DNA from: Kumtagia yinganensis
GTDB taxonomy: Bacteria; Pseudomonadota; Alphaproteobacteria; Rhizobiales; Rhizobiaceae
Direction of reading: 5' to 3'
NCBI RefSeq assembly: GCF_040081985.1
Contig: NZ_JBEBMH010000012.1
Span: forward strand, 1 to 64,000
DNA: 64,000 nucleotides
The translations under genes and the position numbers were made by a program. Within the stretch, counting starts at the first letter, position 1, and every line of letters starts with the position of its first letter. Below are positions 34,043 through 43,070 of this stretch, piece after piece. The notes beneath the pieces are model-generated. The model was not told where the DNA came from and did no database searches. It saw only the letters and a program-made list of their open reading frames with translations.

Positions 34043-34729
34043 TCACTGCGCGCCGTTCATGCGTTTCGACAGCCGTTCGAGCACGGCGTCGGCGCTGGTT
34101 TTGAGCGGCGCGCCGCAGCCGGCGGCCGCCAGTTTCTCGCTCAGCGCGCCGGGGTCGCCGCTCTGCTCCATTTCCTCGAGCGCGCTCGCCGCCGCTTCGA
34201 TCCGGGTCTGGCGCGCGCGCAGCCGCGACAGCGTCTTCTCGGCGTCGCGCAGCGTCGAAAGCGTCGTGCCGGCGCCGGTCTCGCGCAGCCGCTGCGTCGT
34301 GTCGGTCGCCGAGGCGATGCGCTGACCGCGTTGCAGGTCGCGCAGGCGTTTCTCCGATGCGGTGACGGTGCGCTTCAGGCGTGCAATCTCGACCTCGAAG
34401 TTCTTTTGCGCCTGCTCTGAAGCGCCCTTCTCCGCCTCGAGAAGACCGATCGTTTCGGCCGCCTCGCGGGCGAGTTCGTTCCTGCCCTGCTCCAGCGCGG
34501 CGATGGTGCGGGTTTCGAGATCATCGATCCGCGCCGCCAGCCTTTCATATTGCTGGGCTTCCTGGCTGTTCTGGGCGACCGCGTTTGCGATCGCCTTGCG
34601 CGCCGTGGCGATCGCCTCGGCACAGTCCCTGATCTGCTGGCGCAGGATGACCAGCGCGTTGCGGTCAACGATACCCTGTCCGGCTTCGTGCGTGTGCCCC
34701 CGGGCAAGCGCGACAAGTTGTTTCCACAT
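34043..34729 (-). CDS. PspA/IM30-family protein
   Basis: The 228-residue, almost entirely alpha-helical coiled-coil protein starts MWKQLVALARGHTHEAGQGIVDRNALVILRQQIRDC. PspA proteins coat and stabilise the inner membrane under stress. GGGAG precedes the ATG at 34729; a longer start is possible but has no site. Three palindromes lie upstream. yiaA follows. Confidence 0.85.
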   Translation of the reverse strand: MWKQLVALARGHTHEAGQGIVDRNALVILRQQIRDCAEAIATARKAIANAVAQNSQEAQQYERLAARIDDLETRTIAALEQGRNELAREAAETIGLLEAEKGASEQAQKNFEVEIARLKRTVTASEKRLRDLQRGQRIASATDTTQRLRETGAGTTLSTLRDAEKTLSRLRARQTRIEAAASALEEMEQSGDPGALSEKLAAAGCGAPLKTSADAVLERLSKRMNGAQ

Positions 34730-34743
34730 GTTCGATCTCCCTA

Positions 34744-34814
34744 TGAACACTGTTCACAAGAGGCAGCCTACACGACCGTGAACATTGTTCAAGATAGAAA
34801 TTGAACACTGTTCA
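34744..34814. promoter_or_regulatory. Three tandem palindromic operators upstream of pspA
   Basis: TGAACACTGTTCA at 34744-34756, TGAACATTGTTCA at 34779-34791, and TGAACACTGTTCA at 34802-34814. All three share TGAACA-N-TGTTCA, with start-to-start spacings of 35 and 23 bp. They precede the pspA-yiaA genes. The binding factor is unknown. Confidence 0.65.
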
Positions 34815-34899
34815 AGATTCTGGAAGGCGACGGTTAATACCGGGCGGGGGCAAGCCACGGGCCGTTCAACGCGCGGCACGCGGAACCTGCTGAAAACAG

Positions 34900-34933
34900 A
34901 AACCCGCCGGAGCGTCGGGCGCCCGGCGGGTTT
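34900..34933 (-). terminator. Terminator after the RTX gene
   Basis: AAACCCGCCGG and CCGGCGGGTTT form an 11-bp stem 47 bp beyond the RTX stop. On the minus strand it ends in GGGTTTCTGTTTTC. Confidence 0.65.
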
Positions 34934-34980
34934 GTCCCTTAAACAGGAGCGGCGAGGCCATCGCCACCCGGAAACCTTTG

Positions 34981-37900
34981 TCAGACGAGGACGAAGTCGC
35001 TGACGCTCAGCGTGCTGAGGCCGGTCAGCTTGGCAACCAGTGTGCTTTCAAAGTCGCCGCCATTACCGTCGGCATCGAACCAGAGCCGGCCGGTGTCGGT
35101 CTCGAACAGGAGCTGCGCGCCTGCCGTCGTAGCAACCGTGCCGGTCCCGAGCACAAGCTTGAGTGCATAATTGTCGGCAAGTCCGAACCCTTCCCGCTCG
35201 ATCATCAGCAGGTCCGAGCCCCGTGTGAAATCGGTGATCAGGTCGCCGGTGTCGGTGCCGTCCCAGCCGAAGACGAACGTGTCCTTGCCGGCGCCGCCGG
35301 TCAGCATGTCCGAGCCCTTGCCGCCGCGCAGCAGATCGTTGCCGCCGCGGCCGTCAAGCCTGTCGCCGCCCTCATTGCCGTACAAACCTTCGTTGGCGTC
35401 AGTGCCGCGGATATCGTCGTCGGCATTGCCGCCGAAAACGCGCTCGATGCTGGTGAGCGTCAGCCCCTTCGCCATTCCGGAATTCAGGCTGTTGTCGGCG
35501 AGATCGACGCGGACCGACATGCCCGAGAGAAAATTGAAGTACAGCGTGTCGTCGCCGGTGCCGCCGTCGAACACATCCGTTCCGACGCCGCTGGTGCGGG
35601 TGAACGAATCGTCGCCGATGCCGCCGGACAGCTTGTCGCTGCCTTCGCCGTCGAGCAGTTGGTCATTGCCGGACCCGCCGTTCAGCACGTCATTGCCGGC
35701 CCGCCCGTCAAGCACATCCGCGCCGGCGCCGCCGGTGACCGTATCGCCGGCCGTGCCGCCGACGAAGTCCAAGGCTTCCACGCTTGAGAACGACGTGGTC
35801 GCATCGACCGTCGTCGTGCCCGTCGAGAAGGTGAACTTGATCGCCGAGGTCACATCCGAAAGATCGAGGAAGACCCGATCCGAGCCTGCCCCGCCGGTGG
35901 CGGTGTCGCCGGCATTGATGTGCAGTTCGTCATTGCCGGCGCCGCCGTCAAGCACGTCGCGGTCCTTGTCGGAGACGCCGCCGGTCGCCCACAAAATGTC
36001 GTTGCCGTCGCCGCCGAGCAGCGTGTCCTTGCCGTTCCAGCCGATCAGTTCGTCGTCGCCGCCGAGCCCGGTCAGCTTGTCGTTGCCGTCATAACCATTG
36101 AGTTCGTCGGCAAGATTGCCGCCGGTCAGCGTGTCATTGCCTCTGCCGGACTGGATGTGGACGCGTTCGAAGTCGATCAGCCGCACATTGCCGTTGACCA
36201 GCAGCGCGTTGGCCGACAGCGTAAACGTCAGGTCGGTGCTGGCGCCAGATCGGTTGATCCAGGCAAGGTCGGTGCCGGTGCCGCCATTGACACTGTAGAC
36301 GCCGTAGATGCTGCCGCTGGCGGTGTTGAGAAAGACGCTGTCATCGCCGGCGCCGAGCTTGATCGTGTTCTTGTCGCCGGTCGCGTGGAAGAAGTCGACC
36401 TCGACCTGAACGGTATCGATGCCGTCGCCGGCGTCGATTGTGTTGTTGCCGGCGGCATCAAGGATGCGGTCGTTGCCGGCGCCGCCGACCACGACATCGT
36501 CGCCATAACCCGCGTCGAACACATCGTCGCCATTGCTACCGGTGAGCTGGTCGTTTCCGTGCCCTGAAGTGAACGTCACCTGCTTTGCGCCGCGTCCATC
36601 GAGCACGTCGTTGCCGGTGCTCGTGGTGATGGTGAAGATCTCCGCATCGGCGATCACCGAGCCGTCCGACAGCCTGCCGAAACGCCCGTCAATGGCGAAG
36701 GTGAGGTTCTGGTCGAAGTTGTAGGCGCGGTCGATGACGACCTGGTCGATGCCGGCCCCGGCGCGCACGCTGTCCTTGCCCTTGCCGGTGATCAGCACAT
36801 CGTCGCCATTGCCGCCGTCGAGAAGGTCGTTGCCCTCGCCACCGTCGAGCATGTCGTTGCCGTCGCCGCCGTAGAGCGCGTCGCTGCCCGAATAGGCCGA
36901 CATCACGTCGTTACCGGCGCCAGCGGTAAAGGTGTCCTTGGCGCTCGAACCGGTGATCGTATAGGCCTCGATGTTGATCAAGGTGGTGCCGTCGGACAGG
37001 GTGTTCTGAACGTTAGCCGCCTTGGCGGTGAACGTCCCAGAGAGCCCGTTGATGATCAGCCGGTCGATGCCCGTGCCGCCGTCGACCGTGTCGGGGCCGC
37101 TGCCGATCGATACAGTGATCGTATCGTCGTTGGCGCCGCCGATAAGCGTGTCCTTGCCGGCTCCGCCCTCGATCATGTCGTTGCCAGTGCCACCGTCCAG
37201 CTTGTCGTCGCCGCTGCCGCCGGAGATGTTGTCGTCGCCGGCGCCGCCGTTGGCGGTGTCGATCCCATCTCCGCCGCTGATGAAGTCGTTGCCGGCGTCG
37301 CCGTTCAACTGGTCGTTGCCGGCTTCGCCGAACAGATTGTCGCGGCCGTTGCCGCCATAGAGAATGTCATTGCCGATGCCGCCGACAAGGCCGTCATCGC
37401 CATTCTCGCCATAGGCCGTGTCGTTGCCATCCTCGCCGAGCAGCCAGTCGGCCCCGCCGCCGCCCTTCAGCACGTCATTGCCCGCGCCGCCGGACAGGTA
37501 GTCGCTCCACATGCCGCCGGTCAGCTTGTCGACAAATGCGGTCCCGGTAACCGTGAAGCGCTCGACGTCGACGATCTGCATGCCGAGCAGGGTGGTGGTC
37601 TTTGCCGTATCCGGCGCGACAAAGGTCACGCCGGCCGCGGCATCCTCGAAGCTGAAGCTGATGCTGTCGAAGCCGACGCCGCCATTGATCTTGTCGCCGG
37701 CCCCGTCCGCGAGGTCCACCAGCAGGATGGTATCGTCACCGAGATCGCCCTGGATGGTGTCGGTTCCTTCTCCACCGATCAGGTAGTCGTCGCCAGAGCC
37801 GCCCTCCAGAGTGTCGTTTCCGGCCCCGCCATAGACGCTGTCGTCCTGGAATCCGCCCTTAACGGTGTCGTTGTCCGCACCGCCGTCAAGGAAATCGTCG

Positions 37901-38007
37901 TCGAAACCGCCGGCGATGGTGTCGTTGCCGCCATTGCCGAACAGTGTGTCGGCACTGTCCGTGCCGGGAATAGCCTCTGATTTGTCGGTACCACTGTAAA
38001 AAGCCAT
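34981..38007 (-). CDS. RTX-repeat calcium-binding secreted protein
   Basis: A 1008-residue acidic protein starting MAFYSGTDKSEAIPGTDSADTLFGNGGNDTIAGG at 38007 with an AAGGG site. It consists of many GGxGxDxLxG nonapeptide blocks separated by short beta segments. No catalytic domain was seen. RTX repeats bind calcium after type I secretion. The C-terminus (LSTLSVSDFVLV) resembles an uncleaved type I secretion signal. No secretion genes are nearby. Confidence 0.92.
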   Translation of the reverse strand: MAFYSGTDKSEAIPGTDSADTLFGNGGNDTIAGGFDDDFLDGGADNDTVKGGFQDDSVYGGAGNDTLEGGSGDDYLIGGEGTDTIQGDLGDDTILLVDLADGAGDKINGGVGFDSISFSFEDAAAGVTFVAPDTAKTTTLLGMQIVDVERFTVTGTAFVDKLTGGMWSDYLSGGAGNDVLKGGGGADWLLGEDGNDTAYGENGDDGLVGGIGNDILYGGNGRDNLFGEAGNDQLNGDAGNDFISGGDGIDTANGGAGDDNISGGSGDDKLDGGTGNDMIEGGAGKDTLIGGANDDTITVSIGSGPDTVDGGTGIDRLIINGLSGTFTAKAANVQNTLSDGTTLINIEAYTITGSSAKDTFTAGAGNDVMSAYSGSDALYGGDGNDMLDGGEGNDLLDGGNGDDVLITGKGKDSVRAGAGIDQVVIDRAYNFDQNLTFAIDGRFGRLSDGSVIADAEIFTITTSTGNDVLDGRGAKQVTFTSGHGNDQLTGSNGDDVFDAGYGDDVVVGGAGNDRILDAAGNNTIDAGDGIDTVQVEVDFFHATGDKNTIKLGAGDDSVFLNTASGSIYGVYSVNGGTGTDLAWINRSGASTDLTFTLSANALLVNGNVRLIDFERVHIQSGRGNDTLTGGNLADELNGYDGNDKLTGLGGDDELIGWNGKDTLLGGDGNDILWATGGVSDKDRDVLDGGAGNDELHINAGDTATGGAGSDRVFLDLSDVTSAIKFTFSTGTTTVDATTSFSSVEALDFVGGTAGDTVTGGAGADVLDGRAGNDVLNGGSGNDQLLDGEGSDKLSGGIGDDSFTRTSGVGTDVFDGGTGDDTLYFNFLSGMSVRVDLADNSLNSGMAKGLTLTSIERVFGGNADDDIRGTDANEGLYGNEGGDRLDGRGGNDLLRGGKGSDMLTGGAGKDTFVFGWDGTDTGDLITDFTRGSDLLMIEREGFGLADNYALKLVLGTGTVATTAGAQLLFETDTGRLWFDADGNGGDFESTLVAKLTGLSTLSVSDFVLV

Positions 38008-38274
38008 GTAAGTTGCCCTTTGCGTGTTGCGCTGATGGCCAACCGTCCAAGCGAGGCCGACGCGTCGCCCTTCGCTCGAAGGCGGATCGCCGGTCGAATT
38101 ACTCCGCGATTTCAATGATTGCGGTTCACGCAACCAATCCCGCGACGACCTTTTGTCGCTGCGGGCTCATGTGGAATCGATGGACAGCTACCACTATTTC
38201 AGAATACGATGGCGTGTAGCGAAAGGAGAGGTAGCTGTCAATATGAATACATATGCCTGTGCAGTGAAATCACT

Positions 38275-38934
38275 ATGACACGAACCTACACCTTAAAAAA
38301 GCGAGCAGAACAGCAGGCCGACACCAGACGGCGCATCGTCGACGCCGCGGTAGAACTCCATAGCAGCGCCGGCCCGGCGCATACGACATTCAGCATGGTG
38401 GCCGAGCGCGCCGGCGTGCAGCGGCATACGCTTTACGCGCATTTCCCGAACGAGCGGAGCCTGCTTATGGCCTGCTCCGGCCAGGTCGCCGAGGACGATC
38501 CGATGCCGGACGCCGCGCCCTGGCACCAGATCGAGGAGCGACGTGAAAGGCTGACCGTCGGAATCCGGGCGATCTACGACTGGTACGAACGCCATGCGTC
38601 GCTGATGGCGCGGGTGCTGCGCGATGCCGAGCACCATGCTCTGACGCGCGAGATCAGCAGGCTGCGGTTCGCCAAGCCGTTCGCGGAATGGAAGGAGGCC
38701 CTTGGGGTCGGCCTGGACGACCGGCAGCGCGCCATGCTCGGCCTGACGCTGCGGTTTTTCAACTGGCGATATCTGCGTCAGGAGGCTGGGCTGCCCCAAG
38801 AGGCAGCCGTAAGCCTGATGGTTCTCGCCATCGATGGCCTCGGGAAAGGCGTGCAAGACGACGACGCCGGAGATCAGTCCAAACCGGAGAACGCCGGCAG
38901 ACAGGCCGTGGTGTCCCTGCGCGCGCTCCCTTGA
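38275..38934 (+). CDS. TetR-family transcriptional regulator
   Basis: The 219-residue protein has a TetR helix-turn-helix over residues 12-60 (TRRRIVDAAVELHSSAGPAHTTFSMVAERAGVQRHTLYAHFPNERSLL) and a divergent ligand domain. The start at 38275 is chosen because it fits the family; no clear ribosome site is present. Its leader is AT-rich. It lies divergent to the RTX gene, with 267 bp between the starts. Confidence 0.85.
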   Translation: MTRTYTLKKRAEQQADTRRRIVDAAVELHSSAGPAHTTFSMVAERAGVQRHTLYAHFPNERSLLMACSGQVAEDDPMPDAAPWHQIEERRERLTVGIRAIYDWYERHASLMARVLRDAEHHALTREISRLRFAKPFAEWKEALGVGLDDRQRAMLGLTLRFFNWRYLRQEAGLPQEAAVSLMVLAIDGLGKGVQDDDAGDQSKPENAGRQAVVSLRALP

Positions 38935-38965
38935 CCCGCCTGCCGCGCTGCCGCATTGCTCGGCC

Positions 38966-39697
38966 ATGCGCGCGAACTACAAAATGCAGCGGCTTTTCGT
39001 GGAAGCCGACCTCGTGGCCGGCGGAGCGTTCGAGGCCGGACAGCAACACAGCCACTATTTGCTCAACGTGCTGCGCATGGCCGAGGGCGAGGTTCTGGTC
39101 TTCAACGGCCGCGACGGCGAATGGCGGGCGGCGGTCGAGGCGCGGTCGAAAAAGGCGGCGTGGCTGAGACCCGTCGAGCAGACGCGGCCGCAGCCGAAAA
39201 AGCCGGACCTGGTCTATTGTTTCGCGCCGCTGAAGCAGGGGCGGCTCGACTATCTCGTGCAGAAGGCCGTGGAGATGGGGGCCGGGCTTTTGCAGCCGGT
39301 GATCACCCAGCACACGCAGGTGACGAAACCGGGCATCGACCGCTTGCGGGCCAACGCCGTGGAGGCGGCTGAGCAATGCGGCGTGCTGGCGGTGCCTGAG
39401 GTCGCAGAGGCACTGAGATTGGACCGTCTGCTGGCAGGCTGGGACAAGGACCGCCGCCTTATCTTCTGCGACGAAGACGCTTCCACCGACAACCCGCTGC
39501 CGGCGTTGCGGGCGATTTCGGAGCAAAAACTTGGGCTGCTGATCGGTCCGGAGGGCGGCTTTTCCGACGACGAACGCAAGACGCTGCGCGCCCTGCCCTT
39601 CGTCACCGCCATCCCGCTCGGCCCCCGCATCCTGCGGGCCGATACGGCGGGAGTGGCCGCGCTGGCACTGGTGCAGGCGACGATCGGGGACTGGTAG
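38966..39697 (+). CDS. rsmE: 16S rRNA (uracil-1498-N3)-methyltransferase
   Basis: A 243-residue SPOUT-class methyltransferase. The N-terminal PUA-like part (MQRLFVEADLVAGGAFEAGQQHSHYLLNVLRM) and the C-terminal trefoil-knot motifs (LGLLIGPEGGFSDDE and PLGPRILRADTAGVAAL) match RsmE. The start at 38966 removes 44 residues of a longer frame that do not resemble the family. In many Rhizobiales rsmE is close to gshA; here 3.4 kb intervene. Confidence 0.93.
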   Translation: MRANYKMQRLFVEADLVAGGAFEAGQQHSHYLLNVLRMAEGEVLVFNGRDGEWRAAVEARSKKAAWLRPVEQTRPQPKKPDLVYCFAPLKQGRLDYLVQKAVEMGAGLLQPVITQHTQVTKPGIDRLRANAVEAAEQCGVLAVPEVAEALRLDRLLAGWDKDRRLIFCDEDASTDNPLPALRAISEQKLGLLIGPEGGFSDDERKTLRALPFVTAIPLGPRILRADTAGVAALALVQATIGDW

Positions 39698-39739
39698 CTT
39701 TGCGGCGGCCCCGGTCGGAGCCGCCGCATGGGATTGGTA

Positions 39740-40393
39740 TCAAGGATTCATCACCGCCAGCACTTCGTGGCCGCCGCGCCAGATCATTTCGAGCGACACG
39801 TAGAGTATGACGGCGAGGCCGACATAGGCGATCCAACGGTGGCGCTGGAGGATGCGCGCGATGAAGCTGGCAGCGATGCCCATCAGCGCGATCGACAGGA
39901 TCAGGCCGAATACCAGGATGCCGGGATGGTCGCGCGCGGCACCCGCCACCGCCAGCACGTTGTCGAGCGACATCGAGACGTCGGCAATGACGATCTGCCA
40001 GGCGGCCTGCGCGAACGTCTTTTTCGGCGCGCCGCCGGCGACGGTGCCGTCCTGGTTGATGTCCCGGTTTTCCAGCGCCTCGGCGCCTTCGACCTCCTCG
40101 GCATGCGTGGTGCGCAATTCGCGCCACATTTTCCAGCAGACCCAGAGCAAGAGCACGCCGCCCGCCAGCAGCAAGCCGACGATCTGCAGAAGCTGCGTGG
40201 TGGCCGCTGCGAAGCCGATGCGCAGCACGGTGGCGGCGATAATACCGATCAGGATCGCCTTGGCCCGCTGCTCCTTCGGCAGGCCGGCCGCGGCAAGGCC
40301 GATGACGATCGCATTGTCGCCGGCCAGCACCAGGTCGATCATGATGACCTGGAGAAGCGCGGACAGCGCTTCCGGCGTAAAATATTCCATCAT
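39740..40393 (-). CDS. TerC/YjbE-family integral membrane protein
   Basis: The 217-residue protein has about six membrane helices and the TerC acidic motifs (VIMIDLVLAGDNAIVIGLA and VIADVSMSLDNVLAVAG), which are thought to bind metal. The start at 40393 or 40390 (two ATGs) is favoured over a longer frame. Relatives take part in manganese export or metal loading of secreted proteins. Converges on rsmE. Confidence 0.88.
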   Translation of the reverse strand: MMEYFTPEALSALLQVIMIDLVLAGDNAIVIGLAAAGLPKEQRAKAILIGIIAATVLRIGFAAATTQLLQIVGLLLAGGVLLLWVCWKMWRELRTTHAEEVEGAEALENRDINQDGTVAGGAPKKTFAQAAWQIVIADVSMSLDNVLAVAGAARDHPGILVFGLILSIALMGIAASFIARILQRHRWIAYVGLAVILYVSLEMIWRGGHEVLAVMNP

Positions 40394-40513
40394 TTGGCAC
40401 CCATTTTTCAAATGGGGGTGCCGGCATGGCAGAATGCGGCAAACCACAGCACCGGGAGCGTTTTCACGCTTCCGGCCGAACTTCAAAGGCTGTCGTCAGC
40501 TAAATTCCACGAA

Positions 40514-40584
40514 CACCAGACCCCGGTTGGACTTCCAGTCCGACATCACAGCCTGGAAGACTGTCAGAGGGGCCCGGTCTGGTG
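40514..40584. repeat. 71-bp imperfect palindrome
   Basis: CACCAGACC (40514-40522) pairs with GGTCTGGTG (40576-40584). Inside, ACTTCCAG pairs with CTGGAAG. It lies in the 307-bp space between terC and the next gene, in which no gene was seen. Confidence 0.45.
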
Positions 40585-40700
40585 GTTCGCATTTAGCTGG
40601 CGGAGCGGCCGAATACAAGAGCAGACGCCCGGCAAGATGGGCGGCGCGGCGCCTGATCCTATGCCGAACTCACGCGATCATCGGGAATTATATGTCGCCT

Positions 40701-41489
40701 TCAGATCGTTTCCGCAACACGCGCAATGTCGGTGGTCACGTCCTGCGCGCCGGCGACAAGCCACAGCTTGTCGTCGGCCATGAAGCGCCAGCTATTCGTG
40801 TGCTCGACATGCCTGGCTCTTGCCTGCACGACCTCGTAAGGCAGCAGAAGCGCCTTGAACACCTGATAGCCAGCATCGAACAGCACGCAGGCAAGAACAT
40901 CGAATGTCCGATCGGGGAGGCGTCGAATGGCGCTGAGCTGCCGCGAGGGGTTTTTGGGCGTCACCCGCCGGGCCTTTATCTGATAGCGCACGCCCTGCGC
41001 ATCGACCGCGTCGTGCCCGGCGGAGGAATTGTCGTTCAATTGCCACCCGAAGGCGCTGGCAAACAACAGTTCCGCATAGTCGCCCAACGGAGAATTGGAC
41101 GTCCTGACGATCTGACGGTCTCTCAATTCGTCAAGGATCTGGGCGTGAAGGGATAAGAGCTCGCGGACGCCCGCCTCCCGGATAATCTCATGCCGCTCTG
41201 TGCCGGCCGCTCGAAAGTCCCTTGCCTCAGCCGTGACGGCTGGCGTCTCATAGAGCGACCGGGGAACCCGCGAGCGCAGCATGTTGCCGATGCTCATCCG
41301 CTGTTGGCCGGGATTGAGATGGGCATAGGCCTGCTCGCGGTCGATGCCGTATTGCCGCGCGACGGAGTGAAGGCGCGCCAGGTCGAAGCTCCCGTCCGGG
41401 CCGGCGACTTCAGCGTTGAGCCACATGTTGAACGGACTTTGGGCCGTGTCTCGCTCCCAGGCCCTGCGCTGTTCTTCCGTGATCCGCAC
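40701..41489 (-). CDS. Unknown protein with a PD-(D/E)XK-like segment
   Basis: The 262-residue protein has an N-terminal helical region that contains AYAHLNPGQQRMSIGNMLR. The C-terminal half has GDYAELLFASAFGWQLNDNSSAGHDAVDAQGVRYQIKARR: a Glu, then Asp-x-x-Asp, then Q-x-K, the arrangement of a restriction-endonuclease-like fold (DUF6998-like). Activity is not established. Lower G+C than its neighbours and a position between core genes suggest an acquired gene. Confidence 0.65.
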   Translation of the reverse strand: MRITEEQRRAWERDTAQSPFNMWLNAEVAGPDGSFDLARLHSVARQYGIDREQAYAHLNPGQQRMSIGNMLRSRVPRSLYETPAVTAEARDFRAAGTERHEIIREAGVRELLSLHAQILDELRDRQIVRTSNSPLGDYAELLFASAFGWQLNDNSSAGHDAVDAQGVRYQIKARRVTPKNPSRQLSAIRRLPDRTFDVLACVLFDAGYQVFKALLLPYEVVQARARHVEHTNSWRFMADDKLWLVAGAQDVTTDIARVAETI

Positions 41490-41615
41490 GTCGATCCCCT
41501 GACCGCCTCCGGCTTCGGAGAGTAGCCCCGCTTTCGGCAGGTGCCAACTGGAGCCGCCCGCTCATCGCACGTTTTGCAGATCGATGCCGGAGCGTCGCAT
41601 CGGCAAAGCCGAGAA

Positions 41616-42686
41616 TCAGGGCAGTTCCAGACCCATCAGATGGCGCACTTTGTTGCTGCCGTCGTAGAGAATGAAAAATGCGCCCGGGCTGCCCGGATCG
41701 TCGGCGATGGCCTCGAGTTTTGCCAGAGAGGGCTTGCCCTCGGCATCGTCCTCCACGACCGGCTTGAAGGTAACGATCGGATCCGGTTCAAAGGCGTCTC
41801 CCGTCGAAGGCTTCCAGACACGAAGCTGAAACGGACGGCCGGCGTCCTCCTCGTTTAGGTTCGAGCCACATTCCGGCACCTTGGGATTGCCTTGCTTGTC
41901 GACCAGGCCAGGGACGCCCGCATCTCCCGTGATCACCAAAACGGCGTCGCGGACCGTTTCCATCGACCTTATGCCGATGAAAGGCCGGTCCGTCGGCAGG
42001 ACATGCAGTGTGGCGCCGTAAAAGTCCTCATCGACGAGCTTTTCGACAGAGGTCGAGATGACATAGGCGCCTGAATCATTACCGTCTGTGCCGTGGGTGG
42101 GGCTTCGCAGGCCAATCAGCAGATTCTTCCCGAATACGGTCGCACCCTCGATGTTGAGGCCGCCGCACTGCAACTGCTTGTTCAGCCGGTCACGAAGGAC
42201 ATTGATCGCGCCAAAAAGCCCGTCCAGGCTCGCCCATCGTGCCGGCACTTCGGATTTCGACCGCAGGTCCGACACTGACGCGATAGCGACCAGATGCGAA
42301 GCCGGATTGACCTGGCCGCGCTTGCGTTTGTTGGCGTGCGAGCCGACGAACAGGATGTCGTCTCCGTTCCGCGCCACTGCCTCCAGATCCAGTTCCAGCT
42401 TGTCGATATCTTCGACGCCGATCCCGTGATTTTGGAGAAAAGTCTCGGACGGTAAGACCAGATCGAGGGCAGCATCGTACAGGAAATGGGGAATGCCCTT
42501 TGCGTCGCGCACCACCCGCAGCCGATGAACCCCTCGCTTCTCGTCCGCCACCATCACGCACCAGTCAGGGTCGAGAAAAATAAGGCCGCTCATGTTGTGG
42601 CTTTGCTCGATGGCATCGTTGCCGTCGTGATAGGGCGGATCGTTCGGTACCGTGATGATGCAGACCTCTTTCAACTCCACACCCAT
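41616..42686 (-). CDS. DUF3616-family protein
   Basis: The 356-residue soluble protein has repeated beta strands (SGLIFLDPDWCVMVADEKRGVHRLRVV, DLEAVARNGDDILFVGSHANKRKRG, FYGATLHVLPTDRPFIGIRSME) in keeping with a beta-propeller-like DUF3616 fold. The ATG at 42686 has GGGAGG only 2 bp away; a GTG 6 bp later is better placed. Role unknown. Same direction as the PD-(D/E)XK-like gene, 126 bp upstream of it. Confidence 0.7.
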   Translation of the reverse strand: MGVELKEVCIITVPNDPPYHDGNDAIEQSHNMSGLIFLDPDWCVMVADEKRGVHRLRVVRDAKGIPHFLYDAALDLVLPSETFLQNHGIGVEDIDKLELDLEAVARNGDDILFVGSHANKRKRGQVNPASHLVAIASVSDLRSKSEVPARWASLDGLFGAINVLRDRLNKQLQCGGLNIEGATVFGKNLLIGLRSPTHGTDGNDSGAYVISTSVEKLVDEDFYGATLHVLPTDRPFIGIRSMETVRDAVLVITGDAGVPGLVDKQGNPKVPECGSNLNEEDAGRPFQLRVWKPSTGDAFEPDPIVTFKPVVEDDAEGKPSLAKLEAIADDPGSPGAFFILYDGSNKVRHLMGLELP

Positions 42687-43070
42687 CGCCTCCTCCCAAA
42701 CTATTTCAAATATAGAAATACCTATCTTGTAAAAATGCAAGGGCCTTATTCTCTACAGATTATTTATTCTCTACTTGGGAAGTATGTTTCCGTTTTTCTG
42801 GACTGGCGGCGGGCACTTATCAGCAAGCGACAGCAAAGCCGTTACCGAACTGCATGTTTCCGACCCCAGGATCGGGCCGGGGCGCACCGGCGAAGCAGTT
42901 CCGACTGGTGGCATGCAGTTGGCGGACGGAAAGGATTTCCGTCATGGCAACCGGCGGCGGAACACCCGCATCAACTCTCCTGACAAATGCGTCAGGATTT
43001 TTCGCTTGATCGGCCATGGCAATATCGGCCATCAAGCCGCGCGGCCATTCGGCCGCCGGAGAAGACCACC
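42687..43070. other. Gene-free AT-rich spacer before gshA
   Basis: 384 bp with no supported gene. The first 120 bp are markedly AT-rich and probably hold the promoter of the leftward DUF3616 gene. The remainder has chromosome-like composition and leads to gshA. Confidence 0.4.

Noticed and set aside
35000..38000. Regularly spaced repeats that could be taken for a CRISPR array
   Set aside because: They are the degenerate 27-bp coding units of RTX nonapeptides, not identical repeats with unique spacers.
40394..40500. Possible manganese (yybP-ykoY) riboswitch before terC
   Set aside because: TerC genes often have one, but the conserved internal-loop sequences were not found.
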